Origin: Opitutia bacterium UBA4506
Lineage (GTDB): Bacteria; Verrucomicrobiota; Verrucomicrobiia; Opitutales; Puniceicoccaceae
DNA length: 64,000 nt
Direction: 5' to 3'
Assembly: GCA_002388665.1 (NCBI GenBank)
Contig: DGMY01000075.1
Span: 42,501 to 106,500 of the forward strand
The position numbers and the translations under genes were made by a program. The notes beneath the pieces were generated by a model. That model did no database searches. It had not been told where the DNA came from and saw only the letters and a list, made by a program, of their open reading frames with translations. This document shows, piece by piece, positions 44,787-54,879 of the stretch. Every line of letters starts with the position of its first letter. Position 1 is the stretch's first letter.

Positions 44787-46274
44787 CTACTGATCATCCT
44801 CATCACCAACTGGCTCGAAGGGTTCCAATGCAGAAGCATCCAGTGCACCTGTCCAACCGCCGCCGAGTGCCTTGAATAAATTCACAGCGGCACTGAGGCG
44901 CCGGAGCCTTGATTCCTCCAGAGTCAATTCTGCTTCGAACGACTGTCTCTCCGCATCCAGGTAATCAATATACTCGGAGAACCCTTCATCGTACTGCTCT
45001 TTCGCCAAATCGAGAAGCCGGCTTGACGCCTTCAATTGATTCTCCCGCGCAGCGACCAGATCCTCCCGTTGTTCCAACGTCAAAATCGATTCACTGACCT
45101 CCCCGAAAGCTTCTCGCACCGTATTCTGGTAAATCCAAAACGCTTCCTGCTGGCGGGCTTCCGCAGCCAAAATTCGGTTTTTGCTGCGCCCAAAGTCAAA
45201 GATCGGACCAGTCAACTCAGCCCCGACACTCCATGTCTTCGACGGCCCGGTAAAGAGATCGCCAAATTCAAGTGCAGAGGTACCCAACAGCGCACCGAGC
45301 GATAGAGTCGGCCAGCGCTGCGCCTTTGCCACACCAATACTCTCGTAGGTCGCTTTCAACGCAGACTCTGCCGAGAGGATGTCCGGGCGGCGCTCCAGTA
45401 AGGAAGCCGGGATAAGGTCCAACTCCACACTGGGTGGGGCTGGCAGTTCCCGAGGGTCATCACTGAATTCATCCCTTTTCCAAAAGGCAATCGGGTCAGC
45501 ACCCGTCAAAACGAGCAGGGAGGTCTGGTAGGTTAGGATCAACTCCTCAAACTGCGGCACACGAACCTTGCCATCCGCAAGCTCTGCGATCGACTGCTGC
45601 AGTTCGAGCTCGGTGGAGAAACCCGCGTCGAAGCGTTTCTGTTGAAACTCAACAGCCTGCTGCCTCGTTTCAATGGTCTCCTTGGCCAAAGCCAGTTGAT
45701 TGACGGAGGACTGTAGCCCGTAGTAAGCGATGACCGTCTCTGCAATCAATGAATTGCGCAGCGTATAGAACGCGAAGGAAGTCGACAGTAGCCGTTCCTG
45801 TGCGGCATCCCGTGAATCCCCTAACTTATTGAAGAGGTCCACTTCGTAGCTGAGCAGGCCGGATAAGCCGAACTGATTCAACGGATTATCCGTCCCGGAG
45901 CTCACGGCATAGTCCGCAGACTCCGTGCGGGTGGCCGAACCATCCACACCCAAAGTGGGCCATAGCTGCGCGGCTTCGAAACCGTACAACGCCCGGGACT
46001 CACGAATGCGGGCGGCGGCTTCTCCGAGATCACCGTTGGCGATCAAAGCTTTCTCGACCCAGCGATTCAACTCTTCGTCGCCGAACAGCTCCCACCACTT
46101 TTCAAGGCTTTCAGCCGCAAGCGGGTTCTCCGCCTCCTCGGCTGTAAGTCCAAGAGCAGCTGGCAGGGATGCCTCAGGTCGTTGATAGTCCGGCGCCAGG
46201 GAACAGCCACCGAGAATCAGCAGTGCCGAGGCCGCTCCAGATTTCCAGATTCGGTTGGTCAATTTTGCACTCAT
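44787..46274 (-). CDS. Outer-membrane factor of an RND efflux pump (OprM/NodT-like)
   Basis: 495-residue outer-membrane channel lipoprotein. It has a lipobox (ILGGC, cysteine near 24), then APDYQRPEASLPAALGL typical of the NodT family, and two repeats of the coiled-coil-plus-strand architecture (e.g. SLIAETVIAYYGLQSSVNQL and LLDLAKEQYDEGFSEYIDYL). It is the third gene of the efflux operon; its start overlaps the pump stop (ATGA). Confidence 0.93.
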   Translation of the reverse strand: MSAKLTNRIWKSGAASALLILGGCSLAPDYQRPEASLPAALGLTAEEAENPLAAESLEKWWELFGDEELNRWVEKALIANGDLGEAAARIRESRALYGFEAAQLWPTLGVDGSATRTESADYAVSSGTDNPLNQFGLSGLLSYEVDLFNKLGDSRDAAQERLLSTSFAFYTLRNSLIAETVIAYYGLQSSVNQLALAKETIETRQQAVEFQQKRFDAGFSTELELQQSIAELADGKVRVPQFEELILTYQTSLLVLTGADPIAFWKRDEFSDDPRELPAPPSVELDLIPASLLERRPDILSAESALKATYESIGVAKAQRWPTLSLGALLGTSALEFGDLFTGPSKTWSVGAELTGPIFDFGRSKNRILAAEARQQEAFWIYQNTVREAFGEVSESILTLEQREDLVAARENQLKASSRLLDLAKEQYDEGFSEYIDYLDAERQSFEAELTLEESRLRRLSAAVNLFKALGGGWTGALDASALEPFEPVGDEDDQ

Positions 46275-49200
46275 TTTTCTTCAGTCTTAGTTTCGTGGTC
46301 AGCGGCACGGTCAATCAATCGATAAAAGAGAGGAACGAACAAGATGGAAATAAAGGTCGCTGCCAACATTCCACCGATCACACCTGTTCCAATGGACTGG
46401 CGACTGGCAGCCCCAGCACCCGAACTGAACGCCAAGGGCACTACCCCCAGAATAAACGCCAGCGAGGTCATTACGATCGGACGGAAACGAAGTTTTGCAC
46501 CTTCGATCGCAGCATCCATTCGGCTCATTCCCTCTTTCCGCTTCATCACCGCAAACTCCACGATCAGAATCGCGTTCTTTGCCGCCAGACCGGTCAGGAC
46601 CAGAAGACTGATTTGGAAATAGATATCGATCTGTAGTCCACGCAGGAATACGAAAGCGATGGCCCCAAATACCGCATAAGGCACTGCGGTGATCACCGCA
46701 AATGGCAATGACCACTGCTCATATTGGGCGGCCAGAATGAGGAAAATCATCACGATGCCGAAGGCGAACGCAAAGGTTGAGGTGTTGGCCGACGCTCTTT
46801 CCTGATACGCCTGCCCGGTCCAGGCGAGCGTATATCCATCAGGCAGAAGCTCCTCAGCGAGTTCCTCCATCGTCTGCAATGCTTGACCGCTACTATACCC
46901 GGGGGCAGGCGCCCCCTGGACCTTCCCCGAGGGGAAAAGATTAAAGCGTTCGATCACGTCGGGCCCCACGGTCTTATCGAAGGACAACAAGCTGTAGAGA
47001 GGGACCATGCTGCCGTTGCTCGAGCGGACAAACACATTCCGGAGGTCCTCCGGGCTCTCACGGAACTCGCCTTCGGCTTGAATGGTCACCTGATAATTCC
47101 GGCCAAACAGCGTAAAATCGTTCACGTAGAGTGAGCCAAAAGTGCTCTGCATAGCGGTGAAGACATCGTTAATCTTTACCCCCATGGAACGGGCCTTCTC
47201 ACGGTCTACCTGGACGTGGTAGCGAGGTACTGAGGCGTTAAAAGCCGAGCGCATACCCGCCAATTCGGGCCTCTCGGATGCCGCCGCAACAAACTCGCCC
47301 ATCACTTCAGCCATTTCCGCGGGAGTGGCACCGATTCGGTTTTGGATATATCCCTCAAATCCCCCGGTAGTGCTCAATCCGGTAATCGGGGGAGCATTTA
47401 CGACGAAGATCATTGCGTCGGGAAACCCACCCATACCAATTCCGGTAAGTTGCCCTGCAACGCTTGCTGCCTGCAGGTTTTCTTCCTTCCGCAAGCTCCA
47501 ATCCTTCAGCGGGATAAAGGAGACCGCCGCATTGGTCCGTCCTGAACGCGTCGCGATGTCCATACCGGAGATGGTAATAACATCCTCAACGGCTGGGTGT
47601 TTCATCACCTCCTGCGTGAACGGCATCGAAACGTCTTTCGTTCGGTTCAATGCAGTCCCCGGCATCAGGTACTGGAAGGCGATCACGTACCCCTGATCTT
47701 CCTCCGGCACGAGGGCCGACGGAACTTTCTGCCAGAGGTAGGTGGCAGCTCCGAGAAATACGAGGATGGAAGAGAGACCCAAGATCCAATGACGGAGAAA
47801 GAAACGCACTCCGGCCACATAGATATCAGTCACCCAATCGAACCCCTTGTTGAACCAGCGAAACGGTCCCCATGGCTCTTTGTGCTCATCCTTGAGAAAC
47901 AAGGCCGAAAGCACTGGGGTTAGCGTCAATGCGACGAACCCGGAGATCACAACCGAAATCGCAATTGTAATCGCAAACTGCCGGTACATCTCCCCAGCCA
48001 AACCACCAATAAAGGCGACCGGGACAAACACGGCACAAAGCACCAGAACGATCGCGATAACCGGTCCGGTCACTTCCTTCATCGCGGCAATCGCGGCGTC
48101 TTTTGCGGACTTCTTTTCGGTCCGCATAATCCGCTCGACGTTTTCCAACACGATAATCGCATCGTCCACCACGATCCCGATCGCCAGGATCAAACCGAAC
48201 AGAGTAAGGAGGTTGATCGAGAACCCGAGAATCGACATCCCGGCAAAGGTACCGATGATCGAGATGGGAACTGCCAGGAGTGGGATCAGAGTCGCCCTCC
48301 AGCTCTGGAGGAAGACAAACACCACGAGGATAACCAGCAAGCAGGCCTCCACAAAGGTGTGAATCACCTCCTCAACCGCAACGTCAACAAATCGAGTGGT
48401 GTCGAAGGGAATCGCAAACTCGACCCCGGCGGGGAAGGATTTTGAGAGCTCTTCCAGCCGGTCATGCACCGCTTCCGCGGTCGCCAACGCATTGGCCCCT
48501 GGCTGGAGATAGATCCCCATCGCAACAGCCGGTTGCCCGTTCAGTGAAGACTCTTGCGAGTATGCCTGAGCGCCCAGTTCGATGCGGGCAACGTCACCAA
48601 GTCGCAAGGTCCCTCCGGTATCATCGGAGCGCAAAATGATCTCTTCAAATTCCGCTTTATCGACCAACCGGCCCGGCGTAGTCACCGTGTAGGTAAAGGC
48701 CGGATTCGAGGTGGTCGGCTCCGCGCCAAACTTACCCGCGGCAAACTGAGCATTCTGCTCTCGAATCGCAGTAGCGACATCGACCGGTGTCAGCCCGTAC
48801 TCCGCGAGCTTATCAGGCCGAATCCAAACCCGCATGGAGTAGTTCAACTGCCCAAAGAGCGAGGCGTCCCCCACTCCCTTTACCCGCTTCAATTCGTCGA
48901 CAACGTTGAGCAATGCGTAATTGGAAAGAAACAACGGCTGGTACTGCCCATCCGGAGAATACAAGTTCACCACCTGGAGAATCGTGGAGGATTGCTTCCG
49001 CACGGTCACCCCTTGCCTCTGGACCTCCTCCGGCAACTGGGAGATCGCCGCTTGCACGCGGTTGTTCACGTTAATGGTGTTCTGGTCGGGGTCCGTGCCC
49101 ACTTCAAAGGTCACCGAAATACTCAAGGTTCCATCGTCCGAGGCAGTCGAACGAATGTAGATCATGTCGTCTACCCCGTTGATCTGAGCCTCCAGTGGAG

Positions 49201-49390
49201 AGGCGACGGTTTCCGAAATCGTATTTGCGTTCGCACCGGGGTAGCTCGCGCTGACCGATACTTCAGGTGGAACAATCTCCGGATATTGGGAGATGGGAAG
49301 ACTGACCATCGAGGCGACACCCGCCAAGATGATGACAATCGATAAGACCGTAGCGAAGACCGGACGGTCGATGAAAAATCGTGAAAACAT
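46271..49390 (-). CDS. RND efflux pump (AcrB-like, HAE1 family)
   Basis: 1039-residue inner-membrane proton antiporter for drugs and other hydrophobic compounds. It begins MFSRFFIDRPVFATVLSIVI and has 12 transmembrane segments and two large periplasmic loops. The proton-relay aspartate pair lies in AIGIVVDDAIIVLENVERI. It is the central gene of the efflux operon, between the adaptor and the outer-membrane factor. Confidence 0.96.
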   Translation of the reverse strand: MFSRFFIDRPVFATVLSIVIILAGVASMVSLPISQYPEIVPPEVSVSASYPGANANTISETVASPLEAQINGVDDMIYIRSTASDDGTLSISVTFEVGTDPDQNTINVNNRVQAAISQLPEEVQRQGVTVRKQSSTILQVVNLYSPDGQYQPLFLSNYALLNVVDELKRVKGVGDASLFGQLNYSMRVWIRPDKLAEYGLTPVDVATAIREQNAQFAAGKFGAEPTTSNPAFTYTVTTPGRLVDKAEFEEIILRSDDTGGTLRLGDVARIELGAQAYSQESSLNGQPAVAMGIYLQPGANALATAEAVHDRLEELSKSFPAGVEFAIPFDTTRFVDVAVEEVIHTFVEACLLVILVVFVFLQSWRATLIPLLAVPISIIGTFAGMSILGFSINLLTLFGLILAIGIVVDDAIIVLENVERIMRTEKKSAKDAAIAAMKEVTGPVIAIVLVLCAVFVPVAFIGGLAGEMYRQFAITIAISVVISGFVALTLTPVLSALFLKDEHKEPWGPFRWFNKGFDWVTDIYVAGVRFFLRHWILGLSSILVFLGAATYLWQKVPSALVPEEDQGYVIAFQYLMPGTALNRTKDVSMPFTQEVMKHPAVEDVITISGMDIATRSGRTNAAVSFIPLKDWSLRKEENLQAASVAGQLTGIGMGGFPDAMIFVVNAPPITGLSTTGGFEGYIQNRIGATPAEMAEVMGEFVAAASERPELAGMRSAFNASVPRYHVQVDREKARSMGVKINDVFTAMQSTFGSLYVNDFTLFGRNYQVTIQAEGEFRESPEDLRNVFVRSSNGSMVPLYSLLSFDKTVGPDVIERFNLFPSGKVQGAPAPGYSSGQALQTMEELAEELLPDGYTLAWTGQAYQERASANTSTFAFAFGIVMIFLILAAQYEQWSLPFAVITAVPYAVFGAIAFVFLRGLQIDIYFQISLLVLTGLAAKNAILIVEFAVMKRKEGMSRMDAAIEGAKLRFRPIVMTSLAFILGVVPLAFSSGAGAASRQSIGTGVIGGMLAATFISILFVPLFYRLIDRAADHETKTEEK

Positions 49391-49426
49391 GGTCTCTGTA
49401 GTTAGAAATTTACTGCGAGAACGGGA

Positions 49427-50602
49427 CTACTCGCTGGTTGGTGTTCCAGCTTCCTGAGCCACGGCTTCATCGCTCGCCCGCTTTTCAACGGGCTCGATCT
49501 CCTGCCCCGGACGGATCCGGATCAACGACGAACTGATGACTCGATCACCCTCGTTCAATCCGGCTTGTACGACCTGCCCGTTATCGATGACAGGTCCCAA
49601 CTCGACCGGACGGGGTTCCACCGTATTCCCCTCCCCAACTACGTAGACCATGCTGCCGTTCGGAGTGGTCAACACCGCCTCTTCAGGAATCACGTAGCTA
49701 CCGGGGAGTTGCAGGCCATCGAAGAAAATTCGAACAAACTGGCCCGGCAACACCGAGTGGTCAGGGTTGGCAAAATCAGCCCGTACCCGAACGGTTCCGG
49801 TGCGATCGTCGATCCGGCTCGCCACAAAGTTAATTCTCCCGTCTTCCGGATAAACGGCGTTACTCCGCAGTCGCATTCTCACGGCAAAACCTTCGTCGCC
49901 ATCGGACCGACCAAACACCGCGTCAAACGCAGGGTCTCCCTCCGGCAAAGAAAAGAGGACGTAGAAAGGGTCGATCTGAGTGACTTCGGTCAGCCGGTCT
50001 CCTGCATTGACCAAGCTCCCTTCCGACAACTCCTCCAAGCCAGTCACACCCGCCTCGGGGCTGCGCACTTCGGTATAATCGAGGCGCAACTGCGCGTCGG
50101 AGACCGCCGCCTCCGACACCGCGACATCTGCCTTCGCCAATTCGAAGATCGACTGCGACTCGTCGCGCTGGCGTTCGCTCAGTGCGTCCGTATCAAAAAG
50201 CTTCTGGGCCCGGTTCCACTCCCGCTCCGCCTGGCGATAGTTCGCCTGAGCACGCTCCAATTGCGCCTCGTTCTGCCGAAGGGCGACCTCATACGGGGCA
50301 GGATCAATCTGAAAAAGAATCTGATCCTTCTCCACTACACTGCCCTCTTCGAATGAACGCTCCAGGATCAATCCTCCCACCCGAGGTCGAACGACAATCC
50401 GACGCAGACCTTCGACTCGGCCCGGATACGACTGGTCCCATGGCAAGGTTTTCGGCGTTACGGTCACCACCTCAACTTGCGGGGCGCCCCCCAGCGGAGC
50501 TCCCGGCTCTCCTCCCGAACCTTCCGTTCCAGACTCTTCCGAGCAGCCCGCTAATAAAGCCGCTGTAGCGGCGAGAAAGATAGTTGAATAAAGTGTTTTC
50601 AT
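49427..50602 (-). CDS. RND efflux periplasmic adaptor (AcrA-like lipoprotein)
   Basis: 391-residue membrane-fusion lipoprotein starting at the ATG at 50602 (MKTLYSTIFLAATAALLAGC). It has lipobox LLAGC, then a lipoyl-like beta domain and hairpin (PRVGGLILERSFEEGSVVEK, FQIDPAPYEVALRQ) and a C-terminal VIEEAVLT-like barrel (SYVIPEEAVLTTPNGSMVYV). It couples the pump to the outer-membrane factor. An upstream in-frame ATG at 50614 lies inside the operator palindrome. First gene of the operon, divergent from the TetR gene. Confidence 0.94.
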   Translation of the reverse strand: MKTLYSTIFLAATAALLAGCSEESGTEGSGGEPGAPLGGAPQVEVVTVTPKTLPWDQSYPGRVEGLRRIVVRPRVGGLILERSFEEGSVVEKDQILFQIDPAPYEVALRQNEAQLERAQANYRQAEREWNRAQKLFDTDALSERQRDESQSIFELAKADVAVSEAAVSDAQLRLDYTEVRSPEAGVTGLEELSEGSLVNAGDRLTEVTQIDPFYVLFSLPEGDPAFDAVFGRSDGDEGFAVRMRLRSNAVYPEDGRINFVASRIDDRTGTVRVRADFANPDHSVLPGQFVRIFFDGLQLPGSYVIPEEAVLTTPNGSMVYVVGEGNTVEPRPVELGPVIDNGQVVQAGLNEGDRVISSSLIRIRPGQEIEPVEKRASDEAVAQEAGTPTSE

Positions 50603-50604
50603 AA

Positions 50605-50622
50605 ATACATTCATGAATGTAT
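50605..50622. promoter_or_regulatory. AcrR-type operator between the adaptor and TetR genes
   Basis: Perfect 18-bp palindrome ATACATTCATGAATGTAT, very close to the known AcrR operator core TACATACATT...AATGTATGTA. It lies 2 bases upstream of the adaptor ATG and so would cover its ribosome-binding site. Confidence 0.7.
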
Positions 50623-50683
50623 GTTTCCCATCGCAGGTTGATCCCTTCATTAATAAGGTCAAACTGAAACACTATTTTTTCTC

Positions 50684-51289
50684 ATGGCCCGCCGAACAAA
50701 AGACGAATCTGAACAAACCCACGCCGCGATTCTCGATGCTGCTATCGAAGAATTCTTCCGTCGTGGGGTGGCGCGAACGACGCTTCAGGATATTGCAAAA
50801 ACTTCGGGCTATACCCGCGGGGCGGTCTATCACCACTTCAAGAACAAGGGGGAAATCATCATTCGTCTTTTGGAGAGTGTGCGGCTTCCGGTGGAAACCA
50901 TCCGCAAGGAGTTTGCCGAAGATAATCTCAATGACCCCCTCGGGGCCCTTCACCGTTGGTCGAAGAACGCGATCCACAAGCTGGCCAACGACGAACGGGC
51001 CTGCAAAGTGCACTGGATCTACCTGCGCAGTGACGGTCGGGAAGAGATGGAAGAGGTGTACGAAGCTGAGGAAGAAAAAGTCTGCGGGGTGTCGGAAATC
51101 ATCACGGAGCAGCTGGACAAGGCCCGGAAGCTCGGCCAATTGCGTCCGGGTGTCGAACCCCGCGTCGCATCCGCGGCCCTCTATGCTCTCTATACGGGCC
51201 TTTATTACAACTACCTTCGGGCCGGCGGCAGTAAGGAAATCCCGTTTGACCTAACGCTCGACACATTCTTTCGCGGGCTCAAACCCTGA
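50684..51289 (+). CDS. TetR-family repressor of the efflux operon (AcrR-like)
   Basis: 201-residue TetR regulator with an N-terminal helix-turn-helix (LQDIAKTSGYTRGAVYHHFK) and an AcrR-like C-terminal ligand domain (DTFFRGLKP near the end). It diverges from the efflux operon, and the 18-bp palindrome in the shared intergenic region is its likely operator. Regulation is inferred from position and motif. Confidence 0.9.
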   Translation: MARRTKDESEQTHAAILDAAIEEFFRRGVARTTLQDIAKTSGYTRGAVYHHFKNKGEIIIRLLESVRLPVETIRKEFAEDNLNDPLGALHRWSKNAIHKLANDERACKVHWIYLRSDGREEMEEVYEAEEEKVCGVSEIITEQLDKARKLGQLRPGVEPRVASAALYALYTGLYYNYLRAGGSKEIPFDLTLDTFFRGLKP

Positions 51290-51299
51290 TCCATCTTTC

Positions 51300-54200
51300 T
51301 TAATTTGGACCGGCTGGATCGGCTACCTGTTCCGAGCGAAATTCGTGCGCCTGCATGAGGACCGCGATGACCGTGTTCTTTCGGACTGGTTTGTTAAGGT
51401 AAAAACACATACCCGCCTCGAAACACCGGGCGCGGTCAGCGACGACGGTATTGGCGGTCAGCGCAGAGATAAATGAAGCCGGCACTTTGTGCTCTTTTTC
51501 CCACAAGCGGATTTCTTCGGTCGCATCTCCTCCATTCATGACCGGCATCTGAAGATCCATAAAGATACAATCGGGTTCCTCTTCTCGATACTTCTCAACT
51601 GCATCTCTCCCATTCACCGCGACAATGGGATCGTACCCCAGTTTCTCCAGCATGGTCACGAGCATCTTTCGATTCGCAAAATTGTCCTCCACAATCATCA
51701 CCCGGAGTGGAAACTCCAGTGATAAAAGTTCATCCGGCTCGGTCGAAATCTCTACCGGATTCACCTCTTCCCGCTCTTCGGGAGGACTCATCAAAATGGG
51801 GGGTACCTTCATCGGAAGCTTCAGCACGAACACCGACCCATCTTTTACGCGACTATCCAGTTCCAGGGTCCCTCCCATGAGCTCCGCCAATCTTCGCGAA
51901 ATCGACAATCCGAGCCCCGATCCATCAAACCGTCGGGACGAACTCGAATCTGCCTGGGTGAATGGTTCGAAGACCTGATCCACCTTATCTTCCGGGATGC
52001 CCACCCCAGTATCCCGCACCACAATCTTCCAGACCGGAACCGAATCCTTCTCACCGCAAGCTTCCATCAGGACCTCCACCCTGCCCTCTTCCGTAAACTT
52101 TAACGCATTCCCGATCAGGTTCAGCAAAATCTGTCGCAATCGGGTGCTGTCGGACTCGAGAAATTCGGGCACCTCGGGGGAGACACTCACCAAGAGGGCG
52201 AGCCCTTTCTGGGAGGCCAAACTCGAAAGCAACATCCGTACATCCTCCATCAAGCGCATCGGTTCGAAGACAGCGATTTCGATCCGCATTCTTCCCGACT
52301 CACTGCTAATAAAATCGAGAATATCATCAAGGATTCTCAAGAGGCCTTTGCTGGAGTCATAGAGCGTCTGCACGAAGTCAAAATCTTCTTCGGTCAGATT
52401 CTCCGAATCGAGAAGCAGCTCCGCAAAGCCAAGCACTCCATTCATCGGCGTACGCAACTCGTGACTCATCACCGCCAAGAAATCGCTTTTGGCCCGCTCC
52501 CCGGCTTGGGCCTGCCGAGTCAATTCCTTCTGAGTCTCGAGGGATTCTTTGACCAACATTTCTGCGGCTCTTCTTTCGGTCAGGTCCCGCGTCACTTTCG
52601 CAAACCCCAACAACGAACTGTCATGGGAATAGATAGCGGTCATAACCACTTCGGCCCAGAACCTCGAGCCATCTTTCCTCATCCGCCATCCCTCGATCCG
52701 GACTTTTCCATCTTGCCGGGCGGTTTCCAGCAGGCGCTCCGGCAAATTGGCCTCACGGTCGGTGGGCATATAGAAACATGAATAATTTTTTCCCAGGATC
52801 TCCGATGAGTGATAACCCTTGGCCCGTTCCGCTCCGGCATTCCAGGTCATCACCCCTCCCTCGGGGTCGAGCATGAAGATCGCATAGTCTTCCACCTGCT
52901 CGATCATGAGCCGGAAACGCTCTTCGCTCACAGCGAGATCTGCAGTTCGGTTCAACACCTCCTCCTCGAGCGATTGCGTAAATTTCCGCAACTGATCCTC
53001 CGCACGCTTTTCATCTGTAATGTCCCGCGAGTCCGCCAGGATGCGCAAGACACCGCCCGAGCCATCTCGAATCGGCGAGACCATAACATCCCACCACCGC
53101 GGATCTTCCCCATCGATCAGGGCACACTCTCCACGGAAGCGTACGGTATCACCAACACCAGCTTTTCGCACAGCTTCCCCAGCCTCTTTCTCCGAGTCGC
53201 CTCTCCAGATGCGTACCCAGTCCATGTCGAGAAATTCCGCTCGATCCTTGACGCCTGAAAACATCTTCCCCGGGGCCGAAACGTCGAGAACCCGACCCTC
53301 CTTCGACAAGACGACCATTGTGTCTCTCGAACTTTCAACAATACTCCGATTGTACGATTCGCTAAAGCGCAATTTGGACTCCGCTTCAGCTCGCTCTCGG
53401 TACTCGAGAAACAGCAAGATCGCACCGGCTACCCCATTGAGAAACTCGATGTCACTTCCAGACCAACGACGTTTCCGGTACTTTTGCTCGCAAGATAAGA
53501 GTCCATAGAGGCGTCCGCCGGCACGAATTGGGATATCGAGGAGAGATCGAATCTGCAGCGGCTCGTACTCTTCTTTCGCAAAATCCCGGGTAATCGGATC
53601 ACTAAACACATCTTCCACCACGATTTCCTCTGCATTCTCCAGTTGAGAGAAGTAAGTGGGGAAATCCTCCTGCCGGATCTGAACCGATCCAGCAATGTGG
53701 TTGGGCTCCACAGCGGCGTTCGTCTCTGCTTCGTACAGATCCTGCCGGACGACGGAACTGCCCGTCTGGTCAAATTGCCACACACTGGCCCGTTCCACCC
53801 CAAGGCCTTCGGCACAGACTTCAGTCACCCGGGCAAAAAAACGGGCCTTATCCCAGACAATTGCATCCCGCAACTCCATTAAGGCTTTGTGAGCCCGCAA
53901 CTCTGCATCGAGTCGATTCGCCTCACGTTCCCGCAATTCCCTCTCCTCGGTAACATCCCGTGCCGTTGCATAGACCTGATTGCTCCCCTCCCACAAAATC
54001 GCGTTCCAAGAGAGGTATCGCCACGATCCATTCTTATGGAGGATCCGATTCTCGAATCGTTCGATCGGCTCCGACTCATCCTTCAAACCTTCGAAGACCA
54101 ACAAAGCCTCCCCGATGTCGTCCGGATGGATCAATTCCTGAAATCCGATCCCAAGAACTTCCTCCTCTGAATAGCCCAAGAGCCCCTCGAACGCTCCATT

Positions 54201-54758
54201 CACCTGGATGAAGGCACCCTGCTCATCGACGACACACATCAGGTCCGGTACCAAAATAAAAAAACGTCGAAGATTATCAATTCGCTCCTGTTCGAGTTCT
54301 TCGAGCTGATCCTTTCTCACGGTCGCTTCCCGAAGTGAATCCACCGCACAATTAAAGGACCGAGTCAGTTTATCGACTTCCTCGACGCCGATCGCTTGTA
54401 TCCTCGCCTCCTTGTCCCCCTCCTCGATTTGTCGGACGTCTCGAGCAACCATCTCCACATTTCGGTAGAGTCGGTAGTAGAGCCACCATGCGACTACCAC
54501 TCCCAGCACGACCGAACTCAGTAAGGTAGCCCCCCAAAGGAGTCTCATCTGCGAGATCTCTTTGGACCACTCTTCTTCGACTGGGATTCCTCCGCGCGAG
54601 GATTCCGCTATCCCTTCAACAAAACTCTCCCTCGGTGCATCCAGCATTCCCTCGAGGTGATACAGTTTCCAAAACCCGATTGTTCCCTGCACAAACAAAG
54701 CTACGAGAAAAGCAGCCATGGCTGCTAAGAAAAAATCTCGTACGCTTCTCGTTTTCAC
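51300..54758 (-). CDS. Hybrid sensor histidine kinase (TM-HAMP-PAS-GAF-PAS-PAS-HisKA-HATPase-REC)
   Basis: 1152-residue membrane kinase. In order: TM 1 (about 11-33), short periplasmic loop, TM 2 (about 73-97), HAMP, PAS (about 165-285, GFQELIHPDDI), GAF (about 300-455), two more PAS domains, HisKA with the phosphorylated His in MSHELRTPMNGVLGFAELL, HATPase (NLIGNALKFTEEG, DTGVGIPEDKV, GSGLGLSISRRL) and a C-terminal receiver (MIVEDNFANRK, DCIFMDLQMPVMNGG). Signal and targets unknown. It ends 11 bases from the convergent TetR gene. Confidence 0.93.
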   Translation of the reverse strand: MKTRSVRDFFLAAMAAFLVALFVQGTIGFWKLYHLEGMLDAPRESFVEGIAESSRGGIPVEEEWSKEISQMRLLWGATLLSSVVLGVVVAWWLYYRLYRNVEMVARDVRQIEEGDKEARIQAIGVEEVDKLTRSFNCAVDSLREATVRKDQLEELEQERIDNLRRFFILVPDLMCVVDEQGAFIQVNGAFEGLLGYSEEEVLGIGFQELIHPDDIGEALLVFEGLKDESEPIERFENRILHKNGSWRYLSWNAILWEGSNQVYATARDVTEERELREREANRLDAELRAHKALMELRDAIVWDKARFFARVTEVCAEGLGVERASVWQFDQTGSSVVRQDLYEAETNAAVEPNHIAGSVQIRQEDFPTYFSQLENAEEIVVEDVFSDPITRDFAKEEYEPLQIRSLLDIPIRAGGRLYGLLSCEQKYRKRRWSGSDIEFLNGVAGAILLFLEYRERAEAESKLRFSESYNRSIVESSRDTMVVLSKEGRVLDVSAPGKMFSGVKDRAEFLDMDWVRIWRGDSEKEAGEAVRKAGVGDTVRFRGECALIDGEDPRWWDVMVSPIRDGSGGVLRILADSRDITDEKRAEDQLRKFTQSLEEEVLNRTADLAVSEERFRLMIEQVEDYAIFMLDPEGGVMTWNAGAERAKGYHSSEILGKNYSCFYMPTDREANLPERLLETARQDGKVRIEGWRMRKDGSRFWAEVVMTAIYSHDSSLLGFAKVTRDLTERRAAEMLVKESLETQKELTRQAQAGERAKSDFLAVMSHELRTPMNGVLGFAELLLDSENLTEEDFDFVQTLYDSSKGLLRILDDILDFISSESGRMRIEIAVFEPMRLMEDVRMLLSSLASQKGLALLVSVSPEVPEFLESDSTRLRQILLNLIGNALKFTEEGRVEVLMEACGEKDSVPVWKIVVRDTGVGIPEDKVDQVFEPFTQADSSSSRRFDGSGLGLSISRRLAELMGGTLELDSRVKDGSVFVLKLPMKVPPILMSPPEEREEVNPVEISTEPDELLSLEFPLRVMIVEDNFANRKMLVTMLEKLGYDPIVAVNGRDAVEKYREEEPDCIFMDLQMPVMNGGDATEEIRLWEKEHKVPASFISALTANTVVADRARCFEAGMCFYLNKPVRKNTVIAVLMQAHEFRSEQVADPAGPN

Positions 54759-54879
54759 AACAACTCAATCAAGAACCATCCCAGGCAAACGCCACCCGAC
54801 TCGATCCATGCGAATCACTTCGCTCTACCTTATGACGAACACTTCGCAAACAATCAACCCAATCTCTATAGCGATCCCA

